Source: Candidatus Kryptobacter tengchongensis (lineage in GTDB: Bacteria; Bacteroidota; Ignavibacteria; Kryptoniales; Kryptoniaceae). From it: a stretch of 64,000 nucleotides of DNA. The stretch lies in assembly GCA_001485605.1 (NCBI GenBank), contig FAON01000013.1, positions 62,001-126,000 of the forward strand, given 5' to 3'. Shown piece after piece: positions 9,928 to 18,249 of the stretch; position 1 is the first letter of the stretch, and each line of letters opens with the position of its first letter. Position numbers and translations under genes: made by a program. The notes under the pieces are model-generated. The model worked only from the letters and a program-made list of their open reading frames with translations. It did no database searches and was not told the origin of the DNA.

Positions 9928-10896
9928 TTAACCAAAGTTAAAAAATTTCAAAATCCCTTTTGTATAGCTAACTTCAAATGAAATCTTTATTTCCCCGCCA
10001 AACTGCATTTTGAAGAAAGCAACCTTTTCAATATCCGCACCGCAAAAATCAAATTCTTTAACATTGTTTAAAGACAGGTCCTCAAATATTTTCCACATAA
10101 GGAAATGCGAACTATTGCTAATTTCCCTTTCAACCATTCCAGCGACAACATCATAAGCTTTCCCGTTCCATATAGAGATACCTCGTGATGCGATCACTTC
10201 ATTGTTTTTATCAACAAGATGATAGACTGTCAATAAGTTTTTCATTACAAGATTCTCAAGGAGATCCTTAAGCTTATCAAAACCGATGAAAAATTTTTCT
10301 CCACTTCGCTCAAAACTTAAAATTTGTTGTTCGGCGATTTTCTCCACGCTTTTCGTTTTAATAACAGTAAAACCTTTTTCCTGCGCATCTTTTATTTTTC
10401 TTTTAAGCGAGTTGCTAAACCCATCCCAAAGTTTTTCCAACGATTCAATGTTAAGTATAAAGGTATGTCTCGGTTTGATTTTGTAGCCAAGCCATTTAAA
10501 TTGCCTGACATCGTCAATTGTATAGTGGAGTTTCAAAACAAAAAAATCAAGATTTTCTTTAAGGTGCTCGTGAATTTTTAAAATTGATTCATTCTTTTCA
10601 ACTATTTTCTTTTGACGCTTTTCTTTTCCTAAATCCTGAAACATAATCCCGCTATAATATGAGAACAGAAGTGGGGTTAAAACATTGAAAAAAATTTTTC
10701 TCTTTGTGGGGTAAATTAAACCAGAAACAACCTCCTCTCCTTTCTTTACGAATAAAATGTTAAATGACAGATTAAAAATTTCACTATATACCTTAAGCCA
10801 ATCATAACTTTGAAATGGATTTGACTGTGGAGAGCAAATGTTGAATTTACTCCATTCTTCGGGATCGTTTGAAATTTCAACATGAAGTTGAGCCAT
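9928..10896 (-). CDS. FemAB/BioF2-like GNAT-fold transferase
   Basis: 322 residues, soluble, without a signal peptide. It fits the FemAB-like acyltransferase pattern: NPFQSYDWLKVYSEIF near the N-terminus, a central NSLKRKIKDAQEKGFTV helix, and a C-terminal GNAT half with VIASRGISIWNGKAYDVVAGM and LKEFDFCGAD-like segments (here VKEFDFCGADIEKV). Family members add amino acids or acyl groups to cell-wall or polysaccharide precursors, or to lipids. Pairing with the flippase gene suggests modification of a lipid-linked envelope glycan. The acceptor is unknown. Confidence 0.75.
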   Translation of the reverse strand: MAQLHVEISNDPEEWSKFNICSPQSNPFQSYDWLKVYSEIFNLSFNILFVKKGEEVVSGLIYPTKRKIFFNVLTPLLFSYYSGIMFQDLGKEKRQKKIVEKNESILKIHEHLKENLDFFVLKLHYTIDDVRQFKWLGYKIKPRHTFILNIESLEKLWDGFSNSLKRKIKDAQEKGFTVIKTKSVEKIAEQQILSFERSGEKFFIGFDKLKDLLENLVMKNLLTVYHLVDKNNEVIASRGISIWNGKAYDVVAGMVEREISNSSHFLMWKIFEDLSLNNVKEFDFCGADIEKVAFFKMQFGGEIKISFEVSYTKGILKFFNFG

Positions 10897-11114
10897 GGAT
10901 GTGCAAAATTATTTCACCAAGTAAAGGATATTAATCCAGAAAAACAGTCACAATTCAATTGTCTCAGAAATCACTAAATTAAACGATCTGACAACTTCCT
11001 TACTCTTTTTTCGTGAGAGTCTCTTCAAAAGTTTAGCGGAATAAATGTAATTAAGGTCTATTTTTGAATTTAAGTTAAAAATTTTGCTGTTAAATGTCAA
11101 GATGAAGCCATCAA

Positions 11115-12521
11115 TTATAAAATATATCTGCTCAGATCTCTATCTTTGACAATTGGTGAAAGTTTTTCCTGAACAAATTCTTTTGTGATCAAAATTTTCT
11201 GACCTTTTAACTTCGGTGCATCAAATAAAATATCTTCAAGCAGCGATGTCATAACGGTTTGAAGCCTTCTTGCGCCGATGTTTTCAAGTTGTTCATTCAC
11301 CTGTGCAGCATAATGAGCAATCTCTCTTATGGCGTCATCTGTAAATTCAAGTTCAACGCCTTCGGTTTCAAGTAATGCTTTATACTGCTTTATAAGAGCG
11401 TTTTCAGGTAAAGTCAAAATCTTAACGAAATCTTCTTCGGTCAATGGATTAAGTTCAACCCTTATTGGAAATCGCCCCTGGAGCTCAGGGATTAAGTCAC
11501 TTGGTTTTGCCACGTGAAAAGCACCTGCTGCGATGAAAAGTATATGATCTGTTTTTACAATTCCATATTTTGTCATTACATTTGAACCCTCAATTATAGG
11601 AAGCAGATCTCTTTGAACCCCTTCTCTTGAAACATCTGGTCCAACAGTATAGCCACCGGGATTTGCTATTTTATCAATTTCATCAATAAATACAATTCCA
11701 AGATTTTCAACTCTTTTTATAGCTTCTTTTATTACTGATTCCATGTCAATTAATTTTTGAGCCTCCTCCTGAATTAAATAATTTCTCGCCTCGGCTATCG
11801 TCATTCTCCTCTTTTTGTAGCGCTTTGGTATAACTGTCTCAATAAAATCCTGCATTGTCATAGCGAGATCATCCACAGGGATGGGACCGAAAACCTGCAT
11901 CCCGGGCAATGATTGGGTTGAGACCTCAATTTCTATCGTCCTTGAATCAAGCTTTCCTTCCTGCAACTGCCTTTTTAATTTTTCCCTCGTCCTCATCATT
12001 TCGTCATTTTCATATTCATCAAAAGATCCTTCGTCCTCATCAGGTTTTCTTCTTTTCTTCCTTGGCAAGAGTATATCAAGCAATCTCTCTTCGGCGAGTT
12101 CTTTTGCACGGTCTTTAATTTCTTCCATTTTTTCCATTTTGACCATATTCACCGCAATATCAACGAGTTCTCTTATCATTGATTCCACATCTCTTCCAAC
12201 ATATCCAACTTCGGTGAACTTTGATGCTTCAACTTTAACAAATGGTGCATTCGCAAGCTTTGCAAGTCTGCGCGCAATTTCAGTTTTTCCAACCCCTGTT
12301 GGACCGATTAAAATTATATTGTTTGGTGTGATTTCCTCCCGCAGATCAGGCGGAACCTGTTGTCTTCTCCACCTGTTGCGAAGCGCAATTGCAACAGCTC
12401 TTTTCGCTTGATCTTGACCTATGATATACTTATCAAGTTCTTTAACTATCTCCTCAGGCGTCAAATCTTTTAGATCTTTCCGATGTTTTATTTCAATTTC
12501 GTTTTGATCCTTATTTCTCAT
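11115..12521 (-). CDS. hslU: ATP-dependent protease ATPase subunit HslU (ClpY)
   Basis: 468 residues. This AAA+ unfoldase feeds proteins to the HslV peptidase in the cytoplasm. The Walker A motif GPTGVGKT is at 73-80 and Walker B VFIDEIDK at 277-284. The HslU-specific intermediate domain lies between them, here with a charged stretch ([10 protein letters not shown] near 156-165). A C-terminal hydrophobic tail ending in RYIL would dock into HslV. An N-terminal [20 protein letters not shown] opening is typical. hslU follows hslV by 29 nt, so the genes are co-transcribed. Confidence 0.97.
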   Translation of the reverse strand: MRNKDQNEIEIKHRKDLKDLTPEEIVKELDKYIIGQDQAKRAVAIALRNRWRRQQVPPDLREEITPNNIILIGPTGVGKTEIARRLAKLANAPFVKVEASKFTEVGYVGRDVESMIRELVDIAVNMVKMEKMEEIKDRAKELAEERLLDILLPRKKRRKPDEDEGSFDEYENDEMMRTREKLKRQLQEGKLDSRTIEIEVSTQSLPGMQVFGPIPVDDLAMTMQDFIETVIPKRYKKRRMTIAEARNYLIQEEAQKLIDMESVIKEAIKRVENLGIVFIDEIDKIANPGGYTVGPDVSREGVQRDLLPIIEGSNVMTKYGIVKTDHILFIAAGAFHVAKPSDLIPELQGRFPIRVELNPLTEEDFVKILTLPENALIKQYKALLETEGVELEFTDDAIREIAHYAAQVNEQLENIGARRLQTVMTSLLEDILFDAPKLKGQKILITKEFVQEKLSPIVKDRDLSRYIL

Positions 12522-12550
12522 CTCAACCCTGTGAGCTTTTAATTTTTAAA

Positions 12551-13114
12551 TTAAAGTTCCTCAATGACGATATTATGATTTGTGTAGATGCAAATATCTG
12601 CAGCAACTTTTAATGCCTCCTCAACTATTTCCCGCGCAGAAAGGTTTGAATGTTTTACAAGAACCCTTGCAGCAGCAAGGGCATAACTACCTCCTGAACC
12701 AATCGCAACTATCTTATCATCTGGCTCAATCACATCACCAGTTCCTGAAATTATAAGAGCGTTTTCTTTATCCATAACTGCAAGTAATGCGTTAAGCTGA
12801 CGAAGATACTTATCCATTCTCCAATCTTTCGCAAGTTCAGTCGCAGCACGAAGTAGATTTCCTTTGTACTGCTCAAGTTTAGATTCAAATCTCTCCATAA
12901 GCGCGAGGGCATCTGCTGAAGCTCCAGCGAAACCAACAAGTATTTTATTGTTATATATTTTTCTCACTTTTCTTGCGCCATGTTTCATTATCGTATCTGA
13001 TAAAGTCACCTGACCATCTCCACCCATTACAGCTTGCCCATTATGAATTAAGCCAAGTATGGTTGTAGATTTTATAAATTTTTCCACAGCTGAATTTAAT
13101 TTGTTTTTATTCAA
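12551..13114 (-). CDS. hslV: ATP-dependent protease peptidase subunit HslV (ClpQ)
   Basis: 187 residues. It is a proteasome-like peptidase whose catalytic N-terminal threonine is exposed by processing. The mature enzyme should start at Thr17 in [12 protein letters not shown], giving a 16-residue propeptide ([16 protein letters not shown]). Conserved GGDGQVT and GFAGASADA follow. The ATG at 13114 overlaps the end of rpoN by 8 nt, which implies translational coupling and supports this start, although a start nearer the threonine would resemble enteric HslV more closely. It works with HslU from the next gene. Confidence 0.95.
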   Translation of the reverse strand: MNKNKLNSAVEKFIKSTTILGLIHNGQAVMGGDGQVTLSDTIMKHGARKVRKIYNNKILVGFAGASADALALMERFESKLEQYKGNLLRAATELAKDWRMDKYLRQLNALLAVMDKENALIISGTGDVIEPDDKIVAIGSGGSYALAAARVLVKHSNLSAREIVEEALKVAADICIYTNHNIVIEEL

Positions 13115-14594
13115 TTTTTTTCCTCAATCTCGCCGGTAGAATCCCGAGCTGGTCCCTATATTTTGCAACGGTTCGCCTTGCGATATTTATACCCTGGCTC
13201 CGTAAGATTTCAGCAATCTGATCATCACTTAAGGGCTTTCGGGGATCTTCTTGGGAAATTATTTCTTTTATTCTTTCTTTTATTTCTTTGTTTGAAACCT
13301 CGTTTCCATCAGCAGTGTTAATCTTCTCACTAAAAAGATCTCTAAGTTTGTAAATCCCATAATCTGTTTGAACATATTTTTGATTTACCGCTCTGCTCAC
13401 CGTTGAGATATCAACCCCTGCTTTTTCAGCAACATCTTTGTAAATCATCGGTTTCAAACCTTCCCCAGTTTCAAAAAATTCCCTTTGCAATTCAACTATA
13501 GCTCTCATAATCCTCAAAAGAGTCTCCCTTCGCTGATAGATTGAAGCAATAAACCATTTCGCCCTTGAAAATTGTTTCTTTATCTCCTCTTTTAATTCTG
13601 GGTTTAATTTCCTTTGCTTTTTTAAAAGATCGTAATAACTTCTATTTAAACGAATCATTGGAATTGTTTTCTCATTCAGGCTAACAACAAATTCATCCCC
13701 AACTCTTTCAACTATAAAATCAGGCACAATGTATTCTTGGATGATGTTTTTTCCCTCACCTGGCTTTGGGTTTAATCTCTGGATAATTTTAAATACTTCC
13801 ATTAATTTATGCTCGCTTAATCCAAATTTCTTCATCAACTCTGAATATCTTTTGTTCATAAAGTCATCATACGCTTCTTTCAAGATCCGCATTGCAAGTT
13901 CTTTTTTATCTTCCGGTAAATCGCTAACCTCAAGTTGAACAAGAAGACATTCTTTTGAATCCCTTGCTCCTATCCCTGGTGGATCAAGTCGTTGAATTTT
14001 TTTAAGAACATTTTCAACCTCTTCTGCAGTAACATCCATTTTCTCACCAAGTCGCAAATCTTCTGCTATTTCTTCAACACTTCTCGTAAGATAGCCATCA
14101 TCGTCAACATTGCCAAGTATCTCTTCTGCTATTCTTATTTCCTTATCATTTTCGGTTACCTCCATAAATTGATTCATAAGCCTCTCAGAAAGTGATTCAA
14201 TAGCTGGGGGTTGCCATGGGATCTCATCTTCAAGTTCTTCCCCAATTATATCTTTTTGCTTGGGGACAAACATATCTTCCTCCTGGCTTTTAATGAAATC
14301 TTCAAGTGTATATTCTTCGTCCGATTTTGGAAGTTTATCTTCTGTGACCTCCTCATATTCCTCATTAAGTTCTTGCTTTATCACCTGCTCAAGCTCTTCG
14401 TTTTCCGATAGCTCAAGTTCAAGCATTTCATCAATGGATGTCTCAAGCCCTTCTTCAAGAAACGGATTTTGTTCAAGTTCCTCTTTGATTTTTTGTTCAA
14501 GTTGAATTACTGGAATTTGAAGAAGTTTCAGGTACTGAATTTGCTGTGGGGTTAATTTTGTTTCTATTGTTTGATGTTGTCCATATTTTAACAC
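13107..14594 (-). CDS. rpoN: RNA polymerase sigma-54 factor
   Basis: 495 residues, full length. Region I is Gln/Leu-rich ([21 protein letters not shown]). A strongly acidic region II follows (about 45-125), then the core-binding and helix-turn-helix regions, then the RpoN box ARRTVAKYR at 472-480, which reads the -24 element. Sigma-54 directs transcription that depends on AAA+ activators. The start is GTG at 14594; a GGAGG at 14604-14608 sits 9 nt upstream, inside the last codons of the DUF3109 gene, so translation of the two is coupled. No sigma-54 activator gene is seen in the window. Confidence 0.97.
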   Translation of the reverse strand: MLKYGQHQTIETKLTPQQIQYLKLLQIPVIQLEQKIKEELEQNPFLEEGLETSIDEMLELELSENEELEQVIKQELNEEYEEVTEDKLPKSDEEYTLEDFIKSQEEDMFVPKQKDIIGEELEDEIPWQPPAIESLSERLMNQFMEVTENDKEIRIAEEILGNVDDDGYLTRSVEEIAEDLRLGEKMDVTAEEVENVLKKIQRLDPPGIGARDSKECLLVQLEVSDLPEDKKELAMRILKEAYDDFMNKRYSELMKKFGLSEHKLMEVFKIIQRLNPKPGEGKNIIQEYIVPDFIVERVGDEFVVSLNEKTIPMIRLNRSYYDLLKKQRKLNPELKEEIKKQFSRAKWFIASIYQRRETLLRIMRAIVELQREFFETGEGLKPMIYKDVAEKAGVDISTVSRAVNQKYVQTDYGIYKLRDLFSEKINTADGNEVSNKEIKERIKEIISQEDPRKPLSDDQIAEILRSQGINIARRTVAKYRDQLGILPARLRKKIE

Positions 14595-14600
14595 TTCTTC

Positions 14601-15197
14601 TCACCTCCAATTGTTTAAAGATTTGAGTTTTTCAAGCATTTTATTATACCAGTTTTGCCCAAAATATCTTATCAATGCTGGTTTCAAGAATTCATAAAGT
14701 TTTACATTTTCCTCTTTTCCTTTTTTAATCGCAGGTCTACACTCGTTTATCTTAACATATTTTAAAACCTCGCCCCCGACAAATGATCCATTTATCCCAT
14801 AATTTCTCAAAGGGAAAAGATGGCATGAGATAGGTTTTCTAAAATTAGTTTCACCTTTTAAAAAAGCTTTTTCAAATGAACATCTGGCAACTCCATTTTC
14901 CCAAAAAACAAAGACGCATTCCCTCCTGTCAATGCACAAGGTTGCAAAACCAGTATCGCTTTTCTCATAAAAACCATATTTCTCAATGAACTTAACATTT
15001 TTCTCCGGAAGATATTTTTTTACAACGGGAAGAAGGCTCTGAATTGTTTCAATTTCCTCTTTAAGAAGAGGAGCTCCGAAATCACCTTCCATAAAACAAC
15101 AAGCCCCCTTACATTTCTCAAGATCACACATAAAATATGAATTTGCGATCTCCGGGTCAACATAGATACCGTCTATAAATATCGCTCTTAAACTCAT
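14601..15197 (-). CDS. DUF3109 family cysteine-cluster protein
   Basis: 198 residues, cytoplasmic, function unknown. It matches the DUF3109 family by its opening (IDGIYVDPEIANSYFMCDLE) and its cysteines: CKGACCF near the N-terminus, LCIDRRECVF in the middle, ARCSFEKAF, SCHLFPLR and ECRPA late. These could bind zinc or an iron-sulfur cluster; that is inferred from cysteine spacing. It is the first gene of the rpoN-hslV-hslU transcription unit, separated from rpoN by 6 nt. A sigma-54-like site and a hairpin lie in the 112 bp before it. Confidence 0.85.
   Translation of the reverse strand: MSLRAIFIDGIYVDPEIANSYFMCDLEKCKGACCFMEGDFGAPLLKEEIETIQSLLPVVKKYLPEKNVKFIEKYGFYEKSDTGFATLCIDRRECVFVFWENGVARCSFEKAFLKGETNFRKPISCHLFPLRNYGINGSFVGGEVLKYVKINECRPAIKKGKEENVKLYEFLKPALIRYFGQNWYNKMLEKLKSLNNWR
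14604..14608 (-). promoter_or_regulatory. Shine-Dalgarno site fixing the rpoN GTG start
   Basis: GGAGG on the minus strand, 9 nt before the GTG at 14594 and overlapping the final codons of the DUF3109 gene. No ATG in this frame is as well placed. Confidence 0.75.
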
Positions 15198-15230
15198 AAC
15201 ATAATGTAAATCAATTTTAAATTAAACTCT

Positions 15231-15254
15231 TCCTCCCCTAAAACTCGGGGAGGG
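15231..15254 (-). terminator. Hairpin between GH57 gene and DUF3109-rpoN unit
   Basis: CCTCCCC (15232-15238) pairs with GGGGAGG (15247-15253), with an 8-nt loop. On the minus strand it is followed only by AAGAGTTTAATTT, a weak T-run, so it may be an imperfect terminator of the GH57 unit. It could instead be a leader hairpin of the DUF3109-rpoN transcript. Confidence 0.4.
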
Positions 15255-15267
15255 ATAAAAAATCTCT

Positions 15268-15284
15268 TACAATTTTTGTGCCAA
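15268..15284 (-). promoter_or_regulatory. Sigma-54-like promoter site upstream of the rpoN operon
   Basis: On the minus strand TTGGCACAAAAATTGTA matches the sigma-54 consensus TTGGCAC-N5-TTGCA except for T in place of the near-invariant C at -12. The GG-to-GT spacing is the canonical 10 nt. It lies 71 nt before the DUF3109 start. The substitution makes activity doubtful; see the finding. Confidence 0.25.
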
Positions 15285-15309
15285 AATTAAATTAATAAAA
15301 AAAATCAAA

Positions 15310-17037
15310 TTACAGAAATTCAACATCAGCCCACCATTTAATATCAATTTCATCAAAAATGTTGTCCCTTTCAGCGCACTCAACCACAAAATTCCACTCC
15401 TCAAAACTCAATTCCCCAGTGCTCGCATATCTTTCAATCATATCAGCTATTTTTGTAAAGTTCTCATTGTGAAAAACAAATCTCATCTCAGCATAGTCCC
15501 TAGCCGATATCGTTGAGATTAAAAATTGCCAATCAGAGGCTTGTAGAAGTAAAAGTTCCCTTGCAAGCTGTTTCAGCATAAAAATTAATTTTTCATCACT
15601 TGAGTCCGCAAATTTTCTCGCAAGCTCACGCATTCTCAACTCATTAGCATAAATATGTCTCCAAGTCCACTCGGTATCTTTGTTTAGCCAAATGTAATGA
15701 TAACCGCCCTCGCCCCATGAACCTTCTGGAAGGGAAATCACAACCGAAGGGTTAAGTTTTTCAATCGCTTCTGAAGCCGTTGCTGGTTTTACGAACCCTG
15801 AGCGATTTAGCTTTTGAAATACTTTCTTTAAAAACCGTGGACCTTCAAACCACCAGTGCCCAAAAAGCTCCGTATCGTATGGAGCTGTCAGTACACCTAC
15901 ATTCCCTGTTTGTTCAAAATGTTCTTTTAATGTCGTTGTTATCAACTCAACAAAATGTGAAGAGTTTTCTTCAAGCCGAGATTCAACTTTTTCAATTTCA
16001 TATTCAAGTTTATCCGCAAGGTCAGCTTTTGAATTTGTCACTCGCCAATATCTTAAACCACTTGGAAATTTTTTCTTGTGAAAATCAAGATACCATCCAT
16101 CCCCTGGATAACCCCATTCACCGCTCCAAACTTGCAATCCTGTCTTTGGGTCCCTTGTTAGGACAGCAACTGGTTTTTTCTCAGGTTTTCCAGAACTTAC
16201 AAGATAAATTTCATAGGGTGATTTTTCCTCCTCAGGTCTATATTTCACCTGTGATTCAAATTGCTCCCAAAGTTTTCTTAACCCCTCAAATCTTTCAAGA
16301 TAAACCCCTATGGTTTTCCCACCTTTTAAAGTCGCTGTGTCAATTATAAAAAATTCAATTCCATTTTCAGACAAAAATTCTTCAATCCCCTTCCTCTCAT
16401 ATTCAATAACCTCAGATCCATCCTCAGGTTGAACTGGCATCTTCCATCTATATCCAGGTCTATAGGCACATTCAGGAAGCCATATCCCCTTTGGTTTTCT
16501 TCCAAAGTATTTTTCATAAACTTTAACTCCAAGCTTTACCTGCGCTTGAATACTTGTATCAAGAGCAAGTAGCGGAAGATAACCATGAGTTGCTGCACAT
16601 GTTATTATCTCAACATTCCCAGAATCTTGAAGCTCACGAAAAGCAGAGATTAAATTCTGATTATACCTATTGGTAAAGCTTTCCAAGATGTTTTGATAAT
16701 ACTCCTTCCAAAATTTGGCAACCTTTACGAGATTTTTTCTGCCAGTCCTTGTGAATTCAATTTCATCCCCTTCGGCAAGCCTTATCCTCATTTGAAGATA
16801 CTGTAAAAATTCTTCAACAAATTCCCTACTTGCAAGTTGTTCCGCAAGCACAGGAGAAATGTTAATCGTTACTTTAAAATTTACCCCTTCGTTTTTCAAA
16901 TCATTAAAAGTGTTAAGCAACGGTATATAGCACTCGCTTGCAGCTTCATTTAACCAATCCATCCCATGTGGCCACCTCCCATGCCCTATTACATAAGGAA
17001 GGTGCGTGTGAAGAACAAGAACAAAATAACCATACAT
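15310..17037 (-). CDS. GH57 family glucan enzyme (branching-enzyme type)
   Basis: 575 residues from the preferred ATG at 17037. Family 57 enzymes cut and transfer alpha-1,4-glucan chains; this size and motif set resembles the archaeal/thermophile branching enzymes. Motifs in order are HTHLPY, ATHGYLPLL, GIWLPECAY with catalytic Glu189, YDTELFGHWWFEG with catalytic Asp388, and WGEGGYHYIWLN. A frame-extending ATG at 17052 exists, but the GGAGG at 17046-17050 would then lie inside the coding sequence. That GGAGG is spaced 8 nt from the ATG at 17037, so the shorter start is better. The enzyme is cytoplasmic and probably acts in glycogen metabolism. It is last in the truA-DUF3467-GH57 run. Confidence 0.9.
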   Translation of the reverse strand: MYGYFVLVLHTHLPYVIGHGRWPHGMDWLNEAASECYIPLLNTFNDLKNEGVNFKVTINISPVLAEQLASREFVEEFLQYLQMRIRLAEGDEIEFTRTGRKNLVKVAKFWKEYYQNILESFTNRYNQNLISAFRELQDSGNVEIITCAATHGYLPLLALDTSIQAQVKLGVKVYEKYFGRKPKGIWLPECAYRPGYRWKMPVQPEDGSEVIEYERKGIEEFLSENGIEFFIIDTATLKGGKTIGVYLERFEGLRKLWEQFESQVKYRPEEEKSPYEIYLVSSGKPEKKPVAVLTRDPKTGLQVWSGEWGYPGDGWYLDFHKKKFPSGLRYWRVTNSKADLADKLEYEIEKVESRLEENSSHFVELITTTLKEHFEQTGNVGVLTAPYDTELFGHWWFEGPRFLKKVFQKLNRSGFVKPATASEAIEKLNPSVVISLPEGSWGEGGYHYIWLNKDTEWTWRHIYANELRMRELARKFADSSDEKLIFMLKQLARELLLLQASDWQFLISTISARDYAEMRFVFHNENFTKIADMIERYASTGELSFEEWNFVVECAERDNIFDEIDIKWWADVEFL

Positions 17038-17043
17038 ATAAAA

Positions 17044-17050
17044 TTCCTCC
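17044..17050 (-). promoter_or_regulatory. Shine-Dalgarno site deciding the GH57 start
   Basis: GGAGGAA on the minus strand, with 8 nt from GGAGG to the ATG at 17037. It overlaps the upstream in-frame ATG at 17052, which argues against that start. Confidence 0.7.
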
Positions 17051-17061
17051 ATTTTTGATTT

Positions 17062-17361
17062 TTATGGCTTAAATCCAAGGGTTCTTTGATCAACTTCACC
17101 AAAAATCTTTATCTCACCAAATGTTGCCTCATATTTTCTGATGTTTTCATCAAGAGCTTTGAGCAAAAGTTTCGCATGTTGTGGTGTCATTATAATTCGT
17201 GCAAACACCCTCGCTTTTGGAACACCAGGAAGAATTCTTGTGAAATCAATGACAAATTCAGCAGGCGAATGAGTGATAATTGCAAGATTTGAATAAATTC
17301 CCTCCGCTTCTTTTTCCCCAAGCTCAATGTTAATTTGCTGTGGAATTGGCTGTTCGTTCAT
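17062..17361 (-). CDS. DUF3467 family protein
   Basis: 99 residues from the ATG at 17361. The conserved DUF3467 body starts right there: PQQINIELGEKEAEGIYSN, then LAIITHSPAEFVIDFTRILPG and the late MTPQHAKLLLKALDENIRKYE. The longer frame back to 17439 would overlap truA and adds 26 residues with no family likeness, so the short start is preferred. Function is unknown; the fold may be a small beta-alpha protein related to phage or chaperone-type domains. It lies between truA and the GH57 gene, 38 nt after truA. Confidence 0.85.
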   Translation of the reverse strand: MNEQPIPQQINIELGEKEAEGIYSNLAIITHSPAEFVIDFTRILPGVPKARVFARIIMTPQHAKLLLKALDENIRKYEATFGEIKIFGEVDQRTLGFKP

Positions 17362-17398
17362 GTTTTTATTTTTAATATAAGTTTTTTTGATCTTGTCT

Positions 17399-18136
17399 TC
17401 AAATGTTACCATATTCAACCCTTTCAAGAACCAAACCACATGCTGGAGCGTGCATTATTTCAATATCCCTGAACTTTTCAAAAAGAATTTTCTGAAAAAT
17501 CTCAAAGTCAAACCTACCTCTTGCAACATCAATCATAGCCCCAACAAGACCTCTGACCATGCCATAAAGAAACCTATTTGCCGTGATTTCAAAAATTAGC
17601 CTTCCGCCCTCATTTTGCCATTCCGCTTTTTTAACATAACAAATATAATTTTTTACATTTGTTCCCTTTTTAGAAAAAATTTCAAAATCGTGCTCCCCAA
17701 TTATAAGTTCTGCGCATTTCTTCAGTTTTTCAAAATCAACATCATACTTGACAAACCAAAAATAATTTCTACCAATTGCGATCTTATTTCTTGTGATAAA
17801 ATATCTATAAGTTTTCTCAACCGCATCATATCTTGCGTGAAAGTCCAAGCCAACTTCTTCAATCAGGTGAATCACGATGTCATCTGGGAGAATTGAATTC
17901 AAAGCTTTTTTCAAACTTTCGGTTGAGATTTTGCTTTTACATTTAAAGTTTGCAACTTGACCTCTCGCGTGAACCCCAGCATCGGTTCTGCTTGCGCCGA
18001 TTAGATTTACTTCCTCATTTATTATTTTCTTTATAGCATTCTTAATTTCACCTTGTACACTTCTCCCATTTGGTTGAACTTGCCAGCCTACAAAATTCGT
18101 CCCATCATATTCAATTAAAAGTTTAAGATTGCGCAT
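17399..18136 (-). CDS. truA: tRNA pseudouridine synthase A
   Basis: 245 residues. TruA isomerises uridines 38-40 in the anticodon stem-loop of tRNAs. The catalytic Asp is in the GASRTDAGVHARGQVANF signature (about residues 47-64). The N-terminal LIEYDGTNFVGWQVQPNGRSVQGE and the later ANRFLYGMVRGLVGAMI are also characteristic. Length is normal. It is the first gene of a minus-strand unit with DUF3467 and GH57 genes, and is divergent from the cation transporter gene across a 113-bp gap. Confidence 0.96.
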   Translation of the reverse strand: MRNLKLLIEYDGTNFVGWQVQPNGRSVQGEIKNAIKKIINEEVNLIGASRTDAGVHARGQVANFKCKSKISTESLKKALNSILPDDIVIHLIEEVGLDFHARYDAVEKTYRYFITRNKIAIGRNYFWFVKYDVDFEKLKKCAELIIGEHDFEIFSKKGTNVKNYICYVKKAEWQNEGGRLIFEITANRFLYGMVRGLVGAMIDVARGRFDFEIFQKILFEKFRDIEIMHAPACGLVLERVEYGNI

Positions 18137-18177
18137 TTATTAATAACTCGTTAATTTTTTAAATCTAATTTCAAAGT

Positions 18178-18206
18178 TTGCAATTGCACTTTTTCCTGAA
18201 TAAATT
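18178..18206 (+). promoter_or_regulatory. Candidate promoter of the cation transporter operon
   Basis: TTGCAA (18178-18183), a 17-nt spacer, and TAAATT (18201-18206). This would start transcription near 18213, leaving a leader of roughly 35-40 nt before the ATG at 18250. It resembles the two tRNA promoters in this window but is a weaker match. Confidence 0.35.
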
Positions 18207-18249
18207 TAAAAAAGTAATTTTAAAGTTTTTAAAGTAAATTCAAAGCGTG

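Noticed and set aside
11881-12411. 176-codon plus-strand frame opposite hslU
   Set aside because: Serine/phenylalanine-rich antisense shadow of the conserved HslU frame.
15780-16349. 189-codon plus-strand frame opposite the GH57 gene
   Set aside because: It is antisense to all catalytic motifs of the GH57 enzyme and has no family likeness or ribosome site.
17362-17439. N-terminal extension of the DUF3467 gene
   Set aside because: It overlaps truA by 41 nt and adds no family-like sequence; the ATG at 17361 starts right at the conserved part.
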